64,000 bases of DNA from Flavobacterium tistrianum (GCF_003254545.1 NZ_QJRH01000060.1:1-64000), one strand, 5' to 3'. Numbered from the stretch's first letter, positions 34,578-43,859 are shown. Numbers and translations: made by a program. The notes: generated by a model from the letters alone, not told the origin.

Positions 34578-35525
34578 TTAATACACTTTTGCAGCTTCTG
34601 AAAAACTCACTCCATTTAATAATTCTGAAGCAAGCATTCTCTTTTTTCCTGGAAATTGTAGACTTAATAACTGAATAAAACCGTCTTTTATTGCAATCTT
34701 GATTTCTTTTTTAGTGCTAATTAGCTTTCCAATCTCGTAAGAATGTGATTCTGAGATTAGTTTTGCTTCATAAATTTTGATGTTTAATTCTTCATTTTGG
34801 TCTTTTAAGTAACACCAAGAAGCAGGATATGGACTTAATCCTCGAATTAAATTATTGATTTCTGCGCCAGATTTTGTCCAGTCAATTTTACAGTTTTCTT
34901 TGTTTAACTTATAAGCCGTTTTTATATCGTCGTTATCTTCCTGAATTGTTGTCACGACATTTCCGTTTTCAATAACCTTTAAAGTGTCAATAACAGTTGT
35001 GCTTCCTAAATGCATTAAGCGATCGTGAAGTTGTCCTGCTGTTTCTTCGGGCTCAATATTGATTTCAGAATTTAAAATCATAGCACCAGTATCAATTTTG
35101 TCATCAATAAAGAAAGTAGTAACTCCAGTTTTAGTTTCTCCATTAATAATAGCCCAGTTAATAGGAGCAGCTCCACGGTAATTAGGAAGCAATGATGCGT
35201 GAAGATTGAAAGTTCCTAAGCTTGGCATTTCCCAAACTACTTTAGGGAGCATTCTAAAAGCAACTACAATTTGTAAATTGGCATTTAAAGCTTTTAATTC
35301 TGCTAAGAAATTTTCGTCTTTTAAATTGGTTGGCTGTAATAAAGTAAGGTTGTTTGCAAGCGCATATTCTTTTACAGCCGAATATTTTATTTTTTGTCCG
35401 CGTCCTGCTGGTTTGTCTGCAGCAGTAATTACGCCAACAACTTCATAGTTATGTTTAATAATGGTGTCCAAAATGCCAACGGCAAATTCTGGCGTTCCCA
35501 TAAATATAATTCTCAATTTCTCCAT
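34578..35525 (-). CDS. fmt: Methionyl-tRNA formyltransferase
   Basis: 315 aa cytoplasmic enzyme that formylates initiator Met-tRNA with 10-formyl-THF. IIFMGTPEFAVGILD, PAGRGQKIKYSAVKEYA, HASLLPNYRGAAPINWAI (catalytic Asn/His) and GVTTFFIDDKIDTGAMI are diagnostic; the C-terminal OB-like domain is at about 205-315. Its ATG overlaps the recQ stop (TAATG), indicating translational coupling. Confidence 0.95.
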   Translation of the reverse strand: MEKLRIIFMGTPEFAVGILDTIIKHNYEVVGVITAADKPAGRGQKIKYSAVKEYALANNLTLLQPTNLKDENFLAELKALNANLQIVVAFRMLPKVVWEMPSLGTFNLHASLLPNYRGAAPINWAIINGETKTGVTTFFIDDKIDTGAMILNSEINIEPEETAGQLHDRLMHLGSTTVIDTLKVIENGNVVTTIQEDNDDIKTAYKLNKENCKIDWTKSGAEINNLIRGLSPYPASWCYLKDQNEELNIKIYEAKLISESHSYEIGKLISTKKEIKIAIKDGFIQLLSLQFPGKKRMLASELLNGVSFSEAAKVY

Positions 35526-37420
35526 TATGATTTTAAAGTGTATTTATTATTCGGTTGTATAATGATATGATTGTTTTCGAGTAATTCCTGAAGAACCAAT
35601 AAAATATCTTTTGCATCCATTTTTATCTGATTTTCAATTTCTCTCGAAGTCAGCGAAGCTGTTCTAAGCAGAGACAAAATCTTGTCAGCAATCGAATCGG
35701 CTTCTGTAATTTTTCCTTTTTGTGTAATGCAGTACGAACAAATGCCACAATTTTCGTTTGTTTCTTCTCCAAAATAATTCAAAACCAATCTGTTTTTGCA
35801 AGTTTTGTTGTCTTTTATATAATGAAGAACCGATAGAAGTTGTTCTTTTTTAACCTCGTTTTGTTTCTCTAAATATTTCGAAACTCTATTTATAGTAAGA
35901 TCATCCTCGCGGACTTCATTAAACAATATAGTAGCATCGTTGTTTTTAGATTTATATTCTATAATTTCTTTTTCTCTTAATTTTTCTAAAAGTGCGGTAA
36001 CTTGTTCTTCCGAGTGATGAGATTTTTTAGCAATTAAACCAAGATTCAGATTAGATTTTACGTCATAAATTCCAGGATAAGTTCTCAAAATAGTCAGGAT
36101 AATCTCTTCATCATTTGGATTCAAACTCATATATCGAATGACTTCTTTAGATTCTATTAAAAATTGAGCGCTAATTTTTTCTGAGAATTCCTGAGACATC
36201 GTAATAATTCCTTGCTGATTTAAAAACTGTAAAGAATTGTACGTTTTGAGAGTGGGAAAGTCATATTTATTGCAAAAATGATTCAGTTTAAACGAAAAAG
36301 ATTCATCTAAACCTTCGCCATATGCAATCTGAAAATAATTACAGAGTTTGATGTACATCGTTTTTAAAAACTTCTTGTCGGGAAGAACGTTGATAAACTG
36401 CTGTTCGGTCTGGATCATGTCCGAATTATTGTAAAGCAAAACCGAAAAAGCTTTTTCGCCATTTCTTCCAGCCCTGCCAGACTCTTGATAATAATTTTCT
36501 ATGTTTTCTGGAAGCTGTGTGTGAATAACGGTTTTGACATTGTCTTTGTCAATTCCCATTCCAAAAGCATTTGTTGCCACAATAACTTGCGCTTGCTGTG
36601 ACATCCACAACTGCATGTTTTTGTCTTTTTCTTTTGAAGAAAGTCCGCCGTGATAATACGTTGCCGTAAAACCTAACGATTGTAATTGCGAAGACATGTT
36701 TAGACACGCTTTGCGATTTCGTACATATATAATAGAAGGCTGTGGATTTTTTTTCAAAATCTGTTCCACGCGATACAATTTATCTTCGACTTCAAAAACC
36801 ATGTAAGCGATATTTTTTCGCTCAAATGACTGCTGAAAATGTCTTGGATTTTTTAATTCTAATTGCGTTCTGATATCTTCAATAACTCTCGGAGTCGCCG
36901 TAGCAGTCAAAGCCAAAAACGGAATTTTAGGAAAGAACTTTTTCAGTTCCGAAATTTTAAGATAAGCAGGTCTAAAATCGTGTCCCCATTGCGAAACACA
37001 ATGCGCTTCATCAACAGCAATTAAATTAATAGGCAAATTTTTAATACGCTCCAGAACCCAGTCCGATTGAAGTCTTTCTGGAGATAAATAAAGAAATTTA
37101 TAATTTCCGTACTGGCAATTGTCGAGAAGATCAATCAATTCTTCGGTGTGAATTCCGCCTGTAAGGGCAATCGCTTTTATATCCCTTTTCTGCAGATTCG
37201 CAACCTGATCTTTCATTAAAGCAATTAGAGGAGAAATAACAAGGCAGATTCCTTCCTGCATCATCGCAGGAACCTGAAAACAAATCGATTTTCCTCCGCC
37301 TGTCGGAAGTACCGCAAAAGTATCCTGTCCTTCAAGAACAGAATCGATAATTTCTTTTTGTAACGGTCTAAAACTGTCGTGTTTCCAGTGTTTTAGAAGA
37401 ATATCCTGCGCTCCGAGCAT
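35525..37420 (-). CDS. recQ: RecQ-family ATP-dependent DNA helicase
   Basis: 631 aa. Helicase motifs: Walker A LPTGGGKSICFQVP, DEAH in LIAVDEAHCVSQWGHDFR, ALTATATPRV, FGMGIDKDNVKTVIH, QESGRAGRNG. Zinc-binding Cys set at about 545-575 (CKNRLVLNYFG...NCGICSYC) and an RQC-type winged helix after it. No clear HRDC domain, so it is the shorter type common in Bacteroidetes. Shares a transcript with fmt. A weak TTG-N20-TAAATTTT promoter lies at 37440-37470. Confidence 0.93.
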   Translation of the reverse strand: MLGAQDILLKHWKHDSFRPLQKEIIDSVLEGQDTFAVLPTGGGKSICFQVPAMMQEGICLVISPLIALMKDQVANLQKRDIKAIALTGGIHTEELIDLLDNCQYGNYKFLYLSPERLQSDWVLERIKNLPINLIAVDEAHCVSQWGHDFRPAYLKISELKKFFPKIPFLALTATATPRVIEDIRTQLELKNPRHFQQSFERKNIAYMVFEVEDKLYRVEQILKKNPQPSIIYVRNRKACLNMSSQLQSLGFTATYYHGGLSSKEKDKNMQLWMSQQAQVIVATNAFGMGIDKDNVKTVIHTQLPENIENYYQESGRAGRNGEKAFSVLLYNNSDMIQTEQQFINVLPDKKFLKTMYIKLCNYFQIAYGEGLDESFSFKLNHFCNKYDFPTLKTYNSLQFLNQQGIITMSQEFSEKISAQFLIESKEVIRYMSLNPNDEEIILTILRTYPGIYDVKSNLNLGLIAKKSHHSEEQVTALLEKLREKEIIEYKSKNNDATILFNEVREDDLTINRVSKYLEKQNEVKKEQLLSVLHYIKDNKTCKNRLVLNYFGEETNENCGICSYCITQKGKITEADSIADKILSLLRTASLTSREIENQIKMDAKDILLVLQELLENNHIIIQPNNKYTLKS

Positions 37421-37485
37421 TGCTTTAGTTTTAAAGTTAAAAATTTAGAAAACAGTTTCTAGTTTTGCAACTTTAAACCATGCCG

Positions 37486-38019
37486 CTAAATTTTGTCTAA
37501 GATATAAAGAATTCTGTTTTCGACCGTATCTTTTGGAACCTCAATCAGTTCGTAACCATATTTTTTGTAAGTTTCAACAAGATGCTCTTGGATTTTTACT
37601 GCCTGATCAAAATTTTCATAACGTTCAGAATCACTTTGGTAAATTTCTTCCCAAGGCGGTAAAATAAAAGTTTTAGAATATTTATAATCTTCGCACGCTT
37701 TAACGAAACTCTCTGGATATTCATCACCAATATAATCCATATAAGCTACTACATCTGGAATTCCGCGGTCAATAAAAACCACATTATCCGGCTCTTCAAG
37801 AGCATTTTTATATTGTTCAATACGACCTTCCAATAACATTTCGCTAAACAAAAGCGGCTGTTCAAGAAACAACTGTTCAATGCCTTGTTGTTGCGCTTTC
37901 ATGGTAACCTGTCTTGAAATTTCAGGATAGCAGCAAAAGCCACGAGCTACCAATTCGTTAATAAGTGTTGATTTTCCAGTACCAGGTCCGCCAAGCAAGA
38001 CTATAATTTCTTTTTGCAC
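37486..38019 (-). CDS. AAA/P-loop ATPase, AAA_28-like
   Basis: About 177 aa. Walker A near the N-terminus (IIVLLGGPGTGKSTLINELV) and a Walker-B-like VVFIDRGIPDVVAYMDYIG. The fold resembles small kinases of nucleotides or cofactors. No ATG lies before the P-loop: the open frame begins with TTG at 38040, and a GTG at 38019 (VQKEIIVLL) gives a cleaner start, so the start is uncertain. Single gene; substrate unknown. Confidence 0.75.
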   Translation of the reverse strand: MQKEIIVLLGGPGTGKSTLINELVARGFCCYPEISRQVTMKAQQQGIEQLFLEQPLLFSEMLLEGRIEQYKNALEEPDNVVFIDRGIPDVVAYMDYIGDEYPESFVKACEDYKYSKTFILPPWEEIYQSDSERYENFDQAVKIQEHLVETYKKYGYELIEVPKDTVENRILYILDKI

Positions 38020-38234
38020 TATTCTAAAAATAAAGCGCAAATTTACCTAAACTTATTTATAATTAAAAAGAATATTTATCAGAAACGAAAGATTTGGCAT
38101 TTTTGCAATCATGCGTTCCTGCTGTTCGCTACAATCTTTTGCTTTTTAAAGAAAAAAGCAAAAGGATTTCCGCTTCCATCAGGGTTAAAAAGGAGAGATG
38201 GTTTTGTTTTTGGAATTATTTTGTATTTTTTTTC

Positions 38235-38335
38235 TCCTGCAAGGTTTTCAAAACCTTGTAGGTCTCTAAATGTGAATTATTAGTAGTAAAAAGAGAAAAA
38301 AATAATACCTACAAGGTTTTGAAAACCTTGCAGGA
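38235..38335. repeat. REP-like double hairpin, 29-bp perfect inverted repeat
   Basis: Left arm 38235-38263 and right arm 38307-38335 are exact reverse complements over 29 bp with a 43-bp spacer. Each arm is itself a hairpin (caaggtttt/aaaaccttg). Same architecture as 5308-5389, different sequence. Confidence 0.8.
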
Positions 38336-38353
38336 AATCAAGAAAAAGCATAG

Positions 38354-38405
38354 GCTCCAGCGGAGCGACACAATTTGGATAGTTTATATGTCGCTCCGCT
38401 GGAGC
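38354..38405. repeat. 17-bp perfect inverted repeat, gctccagcggagcgaca
   Basis: Arms 38354-38370 and 38389-38405 match exactly with an 18-bp AT-rich spacer. GC-rich relative to the surroundings; followed by a T-run, so it might also end transcription. Confidence 0.75.
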
Positions 38406-38489
38406 ATTTTTTATTTGAATTGCCGTTGGTTTTAACCAACGGGATTTTTGAAGATGTAGAATTTCGGCTTTAGCCAAATGTAATAGTTG

Positions 38490-39191
38490 TTATTTGTTTT
38501 GTTTGAATATCATCATTAAATCAGAATATAAGTATACACCAGCAATTGCTAATATAGGAATAGCAATAAAAAATTTGCCATCTGGAATCATGCCAAATAT
38601 GCTAAATAATATTAAAGCTAAACAAAATGGATATGTAAATAATCGGGTTAATATTTTACCGCCGCTCCATTCATTTTCTGATTTTTCTTCTGTTTCTGAA
38701 TCAAGGATTCGACTTCTGTGCTGTTTGGTTAATTGCTTATTATTTACTTTAATATTTATTAATTGATAAAAATCTGTCAATTGATCTTTTTTATTAACTA
38801 AACCTATTCTGCGACTGAGTAAATAACAAGCAAAAGTCAAAAAAAGAAAAACACTTATACAGGCTAAGAATTTTTTAATTTGAAAATCCGTAAAAGCTGT
38901 CAATAGTAGAGGGAAGAAAAAGAATAATGGAAATAGTAGTTGTGAAAATTGAGCAAATGGATTTAATTTATCATTGACTTTTGTAAGTATGTCTTCTGAA
39001 TCAAATTCAAAAGAATATAGTGAATATGAGCTTCCAGTCCAACCTGTTCTTTGCCAGATAATGATTTTATGCTTTTCAATATTTCCGTAGATTTTGTAAT
39101 CTTTTTTGAGGGAACATATAAAATGATTAAAAAAGGTATTTTCTTTCTGAACTTGTATTAGTTTTTGAATGTCTGATTTTGTTACTTCCAT
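38490..39191 (-). CDS. Hypothetical membrane protein
   Basis: 233 aa. Soluble N-terminal part of about 85 residues with aromatic motifs (IIIWQRTGWTGSSYSLYSFE), then two hydrophobic helix pairs: about 85-125 (LLFPLFFFFPLLLTAF; FLACISVFLFLTFACYLL) and about 185-230 (FCLALILFSIFGMI; FFIAIPILAIAGVYLY). A charged loop lies between. No known family. Standing alone next to a repeat cluster; likely inner membrane. Confidence 0.65.
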   Translation of the reverse strand: MEVTKSDIQKLIQVQKENTFFNHFICSLKKDYKIYGNIEKHKIIIWQRTGWTGSSYSLYSFEFDSEDILTKVNDKLNPFAQFSQLLFPLFFFFPLLLTAFTDFQIKKFLACISVFLFLTFACYLLSRRIGLVNKKDQLTDFYQLINIKVNNKQLTKQHRSRILDSETEEKSENEWSGGKILTRLFTYPFCLALILFSIFGMIPDGKFFIAIPILAIAGVYLYSDLMMIFKQNK

Positions 39192-39239
39192 TTTTTGTAA
39201 AATAAAATATCTTAAAATGTAGTAATTGTCTTTCTTTTT

Positions 39240-40151
39240 TTACTCGCAAAACAAATACTTCCCAGAACTTTTTCCATTTTTAGATGGCACAATCAAATGC
39301 GATTGAAACTTTTTACCATTCGAAACATCATTCACAAAATCTAGAACATATTGCTGTCCTTGGTGAAAAAGATAGCCAGAAAATTCATGTCCGCCACCGC
39401 AGAAAGTAATCAGCTCAATGTCTTTGTGTAAATCGGTCATTTGATTGTAAACCGCATAAGAGCCAAAAAGAATCAGCCAGCCCGACGCATTTGTTGGGCA
39501 AGAACGGTGCGAACCTGCAGCGTATGGAACTGTATCATCATTATTTCCATGTGCCAATAACATCGGAATTGCTTTTTCTTTTGTAATCAAATTAATGTCC
39601 TGAATAGCTCCCGAACCTCCAATAAAACCTTTGTATTTAAAGTTTTCAGGCAAATTACTTTTGTATAAATTCATCAATTTATAATCCCAAAACGAAGCAT
39701 GGAAGCCAATTTCGGCACCTGCACTAATTCCTGAAATAAAGATTTTTGAAGTATCAAGACTGTATTTGTCTGCATTCTCAATCATGAAAGCAGTTGCTTG
39801 CCACATATCACTCACACCAATTTGGATCGCTTTTATTTTTTCGGTTAAAGTTCCTTTACACCCAAAATCTTTTCCTTTCATGTATAAACTGTACGAAATA
39901 CTCGCAACCGCATAACCATTTTGTGACATGAATTTTCCAAAATCTTTTTCGCTTGTGCGTTCTCCGCCAGAAAAACCTCCGCCAAATGCGAACATTATTA
40001 ACGGAATTTTTTCGCCAGCTTTTTTCTTTGGCAGATATAAATCTAAGTCTAGTTTTAAAGTGTCGTTTTGGAAATAAGTTAGTGTTTTAACTTCCTGCGC
40101 TTGAATATTGGTGAATGTAAGGAAGATAAAAAATAAAAGGATTTTTTTCAT
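39240..40151 (-). CDS. Secreted alpha/beta-hydrolase, carboxylesterase-like
   Basis: 303 aa from the ATG at 40151, which puts the signal peptide (ILLFFIFLTFTNIQAQ) first; the 14 extra upstream codons are repeat sequence. Oxyanion-hole region MFAFGGGFSGGERT, nucleophile elbow FISGISAGAEIGFHASF (GxSxG), Asp in AHGNNDDTVPY and His in CGGGHEFSGY. Similar to sugar-ester or xylan-type esterases and peptidase S9-like lipases; substrate unknown. Single gene. Confidence 0.85.
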   Translation of the reverse strand: MKKILLFFIFLTFTNIQAQEVKTLTYFQNDTLKLDLDLYLPKKKAGEKIPLIMFAFGGGFSGGERTSEKDFGKFMSQNGYAVASISYSLYMKGKDFGCKGTLTEKIKAIQIGVSDMWQATAFMIENADKYSLDTSKIFISGISAGAEIGFHASFWDYKLMNLYKSNLPENFKYKGFIGGSGAIQDINLITKEKAIPMLLAHGNNDDTVPYAAGSHRSCPTNASGWLILFGSYAVYNQMTDLHKDIELITFCGGGHEFSGYLFHQGQQYVLDFVNDVSNGKKFQSHLIVPSKNGKSSGKYLFCE

Positions 40152-40438
40152 TGTAATGTGTTTTAATCTCGCAAAGTCGCGAAGTCGCAAAGTTTTTTTG
40201 CCACGACTCGAGCGATAGCGAACAGGCGAAGCAATTTTACGAATTTTCGCTAATTATTATTTTTTGATTTGCCAAGTTAACTAAAATTCGTGAAATTGAA
40301 ATTTCAGAAAAAAGAATAGATAAAAATTCGTGAATTCGTGACTGAAAAAATACTAGTTTTTTAGAGTCAAAAAATCTAAAATCTAAAATCATAAATCTGA
40401 AATCAAAACCGTATATTTGCGTTTATTTTTAATTACGA
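40152..40438. other. Intergenic region with repeat remnants and DUF493 promoter
   Basis: It holds tandem cgcaaagtcgcgaag-type sequence, a ttcgtgaaatt/aatttcac-type stretch and tandem atctaaaatc repeats (near 40371-40395). TATATTTG at 40412-40419 is a likely -7 element for the gene at 40439. No coding frame. Confidence 0.5.
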
Positions 40439-40735
40439 ATGGAGAACGATAAAGAAAAAAATACAGCCGAATTTTACGAAAGATTAAAATTAGAGCTAGA
40501 TAACGCAAATACTTGGCCAGCAGAATATTTATACAAATTTATTGTGCCTTCTGTAGCAGACAATGTTGAGCGTGTTGAAAAAGCTTTTGATAGAATGGGA
40601 GCAGTCATTAAAACAACAAAATCTAAGACAGGTAAATTTACCAGTGTTTCTGTAGATGTTACAATGCACAGCTCAGATGATGTGATCAGCAAATACAAAG
40701 AAGTTTCTACAATTGAAGGTATAGTTTCATTATAA
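40439..40735 (+). CDS. DUF493 (YbeD-like) family protein
   Basis: 98 aa with a ferredoxin-like fold: EYLYKFIVPSVADNVERVEKAF, then KTTKSKTGKFTSVSVDVTMHSSDDVISKYKEVSTIEGIVSL. YbeD-type proteins are small and conserved with an unclear, possibly regulatory ACT-like role. 4 bases before the DUF4290 gene, so co-transcribed. Confidence 0.88.
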   Translation: MENDKEKNTAEFYERLKLELDNANTWPAEYLYKFIVPSVADNVERVEKAFDRMGAVIKTTKSKTGKFTSVSVDVTMHSSDDVISKYKEVSTIEGIVSL

Positions 40736-40739
40736 ACTT

Positions 40740-41459
40740 ATGATCGAAAAATATAAAAGAGAAGCCGCAAGCGACGTTGTGTATAATTTGGAATACAATT
40801 CTGAAAGACAACGTTTAATTATCCCTGAATATGGTCGTCATTTACAAAAATTGATCGATCAGGCAACTGCAATCGAAGATGATGAAACGCGCAATAAAGC
40901 CGCAAAATATATTATTCAGGTTATGGGAAGTCTGAATCCGCATTTGCGTGATGTGCCAGATTTTCAGCATAAACTTTGGGATCAGCTTTTTATTATGTCT
41001 GATTTTAAACTGAATGTTGAGTCTCCGTACCCGATTCCGTCAAGAGATGTTTTGCAGCTAAAGCCAGAGATATTGCAATATCCACAGAATTTCCCGAAAT
41101 ACAGATTTTATGGTAATAATATCAAATATATGATTGAAGTTGCTAATAAATGGGAAGAAGGAGAGATGAAAAATGCGCTGGTAATGGTAATTGCCAATCA
41201 CATGAAAAAATCTTTCTTAAGCTGGAACAAAGATACTGTAAAAGACGATGTGATTTTTGAGCATTTATATGAATTATCTGGTGGTAAAATCAATTTATTG
41301 CACAGTACAGAAGAACTGTTAAACACGACAGATTTAATGCGTACAAACAAACGCATGTCGAACAAAACAGCTTCTGGAACACAGCCAAAAGCTCAAAACA
41401 ACAAGAATAATAAAGGCGGTCAAAAAAAGAACTTTCAAAAAAACAATAATCAAAAATAA
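40740..41459 (+). CDS. DUF4290 protein
   Basis: 239 aa, soluble. Conserved start YNLEYNSERQRLIIPEYGRH, then IRDVPDF-like LRDVPDFQHKLWDQLFIMS and YMIEVANKWEEGEMKNALVMVIANHMKKSFL. The tail is low-complexity and basic (Asn, Lys, Gln, about 40 residues), suggesting nucleic-acid or protein contact. Found in Bacteroidetes next to DUF493 and murA; function unknown. Confidence 0.85.
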   Translation: MIEKYKREAASDVVYNLEYNSERQRLIIPEYGRHLQKLIDQATAIEDDETRNKAAKYIIQVMGSLNPHLRDVPDFQHKLWDQLFIMSDFKLNVESPYPIPSRDVLQLKPEILQYPQNFPKYRFYGNNIKYMIEVANKWEEGEMKNALVMVIANHMKKSFLSWNKDTVKDDVIFEHLYELSGGKINLLHSTEELLNTTDLMRTNKRMSNKTASGTQPKAQNNKNNKGGQKKNFQKNNNQK

Positions 41460-41460
41460 A

Positions 41461-41550
41461 AAAGGGGCTAAGATGCTAAGGGACTAAGATGCTAAGATTT
41501 TTATCTTAGAACCTCAGAATCTCATAACCTCAGAACCTTAACAAAGATCT
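41461..41550. repeat. Direct and inverted ctaagat repeats before murA
   Basis: A 13-base unit ctaagatgctaag occurs twice at 41468-41480 and 41484-41496 (16-bp period). The second copy also pairs with atcttag (41503-41509). Related sequence occurs near 60241-60272. An interspersed repeat, possibly an attenuating hairpin within the operon. Confidence 0.6.
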
Positions 41551-42864
41551 ATGGGAATTTTTAAAATCGAAGGAGGAACTCCTTTAAAAGGAGAAATCAC
41601 TCCGCAAGGAGCAAAGAATGAGGCATTACAAATATTATGTGCCGTGCTTCTAACAGGAGAGAAAGTGAAAATTAATAACATTCCTGATATTATAGACATC
41701 AATAAATTAATCACTTTGTTGGGGAATTTAGGGGTAAAAATTCAACGTAACGAACCAGGTTCGATTACTTTTCAAGCTGACGAAGTTAATGTTGGATACT
41801 TAGAAACTGAAGCTTTCAAAAAAGAAGGTGGAGCGCTTCGTGGTTCTATTATGATTGTTGGGCCGCTTTTGGCTCGTTTCGGAAAAGGATATATTCCAAA
41901 ACCAGGAGGAGATAAAATCGGTCGCCGTAGATTAGATACACATTTTGAAGGTTTCATCAACCTTGGAGCAAAATTTAGATATAACAGAGAAGATCATTTT
42001 TATGGAGTAGAAACTCCTGAAGAAGGTCTTAAAGGAACAGATATGCTTCTTGATGAAGCTTCTGTAACAGGAACTGCAAACATTGTAATGGCTGCCGTTT
42101 TAGCAAAAGGAACCACTACAGTTTACAATGCTGCTTGTGAGCCATACTTACAGCAATTGTGTAAAATGCTTAACTCTATGGGAGCTAAGATTACAGGAGT
42201 TGGTTCTAACTTATTGACTATCGAAGGTGTTGAAAGCCTTGGTGGTTGTGAGCACAGAATTTTACCTGATATGATTGAAATTGGTTCTTGGATTGGTCTT
42301 GCAGCAATGACAAAAAGCGAAATCACAATCAAAAATGTTAGCTGGGAAAACTTAGGTTTGATTCCAAATACTTTTAGAAAACTTGGAATTACAGTTGAAA
42401 AACGTAATGATGATATTTACATTCCTGCTCACACAAATGGGTACGAGGTAAAAACAGATATCGATGGTTCTATCTTAACTATTGCCGATGCACCATGGCC
42501 AGGATTTACACCTGATTTATTAAGTATCGTTTTAGTTGTGGCAACTCAAGCTAAAGGAGATGTTTTAATTCACCAAAAAATGTTTGAAAGCCGTTTGTTC
42601 TTCGTGGATAAATTAATCGATATGGGAGCAAAAATTATGTTATGCGATCCACACAGAGCTGTGGTTATGGGGCATAATTTCGAATCTCAATTGAAAGCAA
42701 CAACAATGTCTTCTCCTGATATTCGTGCGGGAATTTCATTATTGATTGCGGCGCTTTCTGCGAAAGGAACAAGCACAATCCAAAATATCGAGCAAATCGA
42801 CCGTGGATATGAGCGTATCGATGAGCGTTTAAGAGCAATCGGCGCAAAAATCGTGAGAGCTTAA
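41551..42864 (+). CDS. murA: UDP-N-acetylglucosamine 1-carboxyvinyltransferase with Asp at the fosfomycin-target site
   Basis: 437 aa, first committed step of peptidoglycan synthesis (enolpyruvyl transfer from PEP to UDP-GlcNAc). Lys22 in GAKNEALQ and the repeated inside-out alpha/beta barrel are intact. The mobile loop reads KPGGDKIGRRRLD: the Cys that fosfomycin alkylates (Cys115 in E. coli) is Asp121 here. Known Cys-to-Asp enzymes remain active and resist the drug. Probably expressed with DUF493 and DUF4290. Confidence 0.95.
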   Translation: MGIFKIEGGTPLKGEITPQGAKNEALQILCAVLLTGEKVKINNIPDIIDINKLITLLGNLGVKIQRNEPGSITFQADEVNVGYLETEAFKKEGGALRGSIMIVGPLLARFGKGYIPKPGGDKIGRRRLDTHFEGFINLGAKFRYNREDHFYGVETPEEGLKGTDMLLDEASVTGTANIVMAAVLAKGTTTVYNAACEPYLQQLCKMLNSMGAKITGVGSNLLTIEGVESLGGCEHRILPDMIEIGSWIGLAAMTKSEITIKNVSWENLGLIPNTFRKLGITVEKRNDDIYIPAHTNGYEVKTDIDGSILTIADAPWPGFTPDLLSIVLVVATQAKGDVLIHQKMFESRLFFVDKLIDMGAKIMLCDPHRAVVMGHNFESQLKATTMSSPDIRAGISLLIAALSAKGTSTIQNIEQIDRGYERIDERLRAIGAKIVRA

Positions 42865-42969
42865 AATGTTATAGCCACGAATTCACGAATTATTTTGATA
42901 ATCTTTGAGGATTTAAATTCGTGATCCCGATAGCTATCGGGAGTGGCAGAAAAAAATAAATGTCGCTAA
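42865..42969. repeat. Repeat-bearing gap with palindrome CCCGATAGCTATCGGG
   Basis: An ttcacgaatta/aaattcgtg-type inverted stretch followed by the exact 16-bp palindrome at 42926-42941, identical to the copy at 5500-5515. Confidence 0.7.
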
Positions 42970-43845
42970 ATGACAAACGAACAAAAAGCTATAAAAGCTA
43001 CATACTTTAGTATAGCCGGAAACACCTGCTTGGCCCTTATAAAAGGTCTTGCAGGTTTTTTTGGCAATTCTTATGCCTTAATTGCAGATGCAATTGAATC
43101 AACGACAGATATATTTTCATCATTTTTGGTTCTGTTTGGAATCAAATATTCGAATAAACCAGCAGATGAAAATCATCCTTATGGTCATGGCCGTGCAGAA
43201 CCTCTAATTACGTTTTTGGTTGTAGGGTTTTTAATCACTTCGGCAACTATTATTGGTTACGAAAGCATTGCTAATATTGGCACTTCACATGATTTGCCTA
43301 AATCTTGGACTTTGTACGTTTTGGGTGCCATTATTATTTGGAAAGAATACTCTTTCCGTTTGGTAATGAAACGAAGCAAACAAACCAATAGTACCTCTCT
43401 AGCAGCTGATGCTTGGCATCATAGAAGCGATGCAATAACTTCTGTAGCAGCTTTTATCGGGATTTCGGTTGCTTTAATTATGGGTAAAGGATACGAATCT
43501 GCTGATGACTGGGCAGCGCTATTTGCAGCCTTTTTTATTCTCTATAATAGTTATAAAATTTTCAGACCTGCGCTTGGCGAAATCATGGATGAAAATCTAA
43601 ATGAGGACTTAGTAGAAGAAATTCGCGTTGTAGCCCTTACAGTTCCTGGTATTTTAGGAACTGAAAAATGTTTTATCCGTAAAGCTGGAATGAAATACCA
43701 TGTTGATTTGCACGCTATCGTTTCAGCAAAAATTTCGGTTAAAGAAGGACATGATTTGGCCCATAAACTGAAAGATACACTCAGAGAAAAAAATCCTGAA
43801 TTAGGACATGTATTAATTCATGTTGAGCCAGATGATTATTCTTAA
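42970..43845 (+). CDS. Cation diffusion facilitator transporter
   Basis: 291 aa. Six membrane helices with metal-site residues in YALIADAIESTTDIFSSFL and AADAWHHRSDAITSVAAFIG, then a cytoplasmic ferredoxin-like domain (EIRVVALTVPGILGTEKCFI...HVDLHAIVSAKISV). It exports a divalent cation (Zn, Fe, Mn or Co) in exchange for protons; selectivity cannot be read reliably. The last residues (HVLIHVEPDDYS) are typical of the family. Confidence 0.93.
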   Translation: MTNEQKAIKATYFSIAGNTCLALIKGLAGFFGNSYALIADAIESTTDIFSSFLVLFGIKYSNKPADENHPYGHGRAEPLITFLVVGFLITSATIIGYESIANIGTSHDLPKSWTLYVLGAIIIWKEYSFRLVMKRSKQTNSTSLAADAWHHRSDAITSVAAFIGISVALIMGKGYESADDWAALFAAFFILYNSYKIFRPALGEIMDENLNEDLVEEIRVVALTVPGILGTEKCFIRKAGMKYHVDLHAIVSAKISVKEGHDLAHKLKDTLREKNPELGHVLIHVEPDDYS

Positions 43846-43859
43846 GGGACAAAGTTGCA

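Larger units (their letters stand above)
38041..38489. repeat. Intergenic repeat cluster of 450 bp
   Basis: No gene. It holds, in order: a gttcctgctgttcgctacaatc-type sequence (near 38113), a double hairpin (38235-38335), a 17-bp inverted repeat (38354-38405), a ccgttggt/accaacgg hairpin (38423-38442) and a ttcggctttagccaaat sequence (about 38461-38480). Short open frames here are repeat translations. Confidence 0.7.

Noticed and set aside
38014..38283. Plus-strand 89-codon open frame upstream of the repeat cluster
   Set aside because: It reads through repeat sequence and the double hairpin, has low-complexity Lys/Phe content and no start context.
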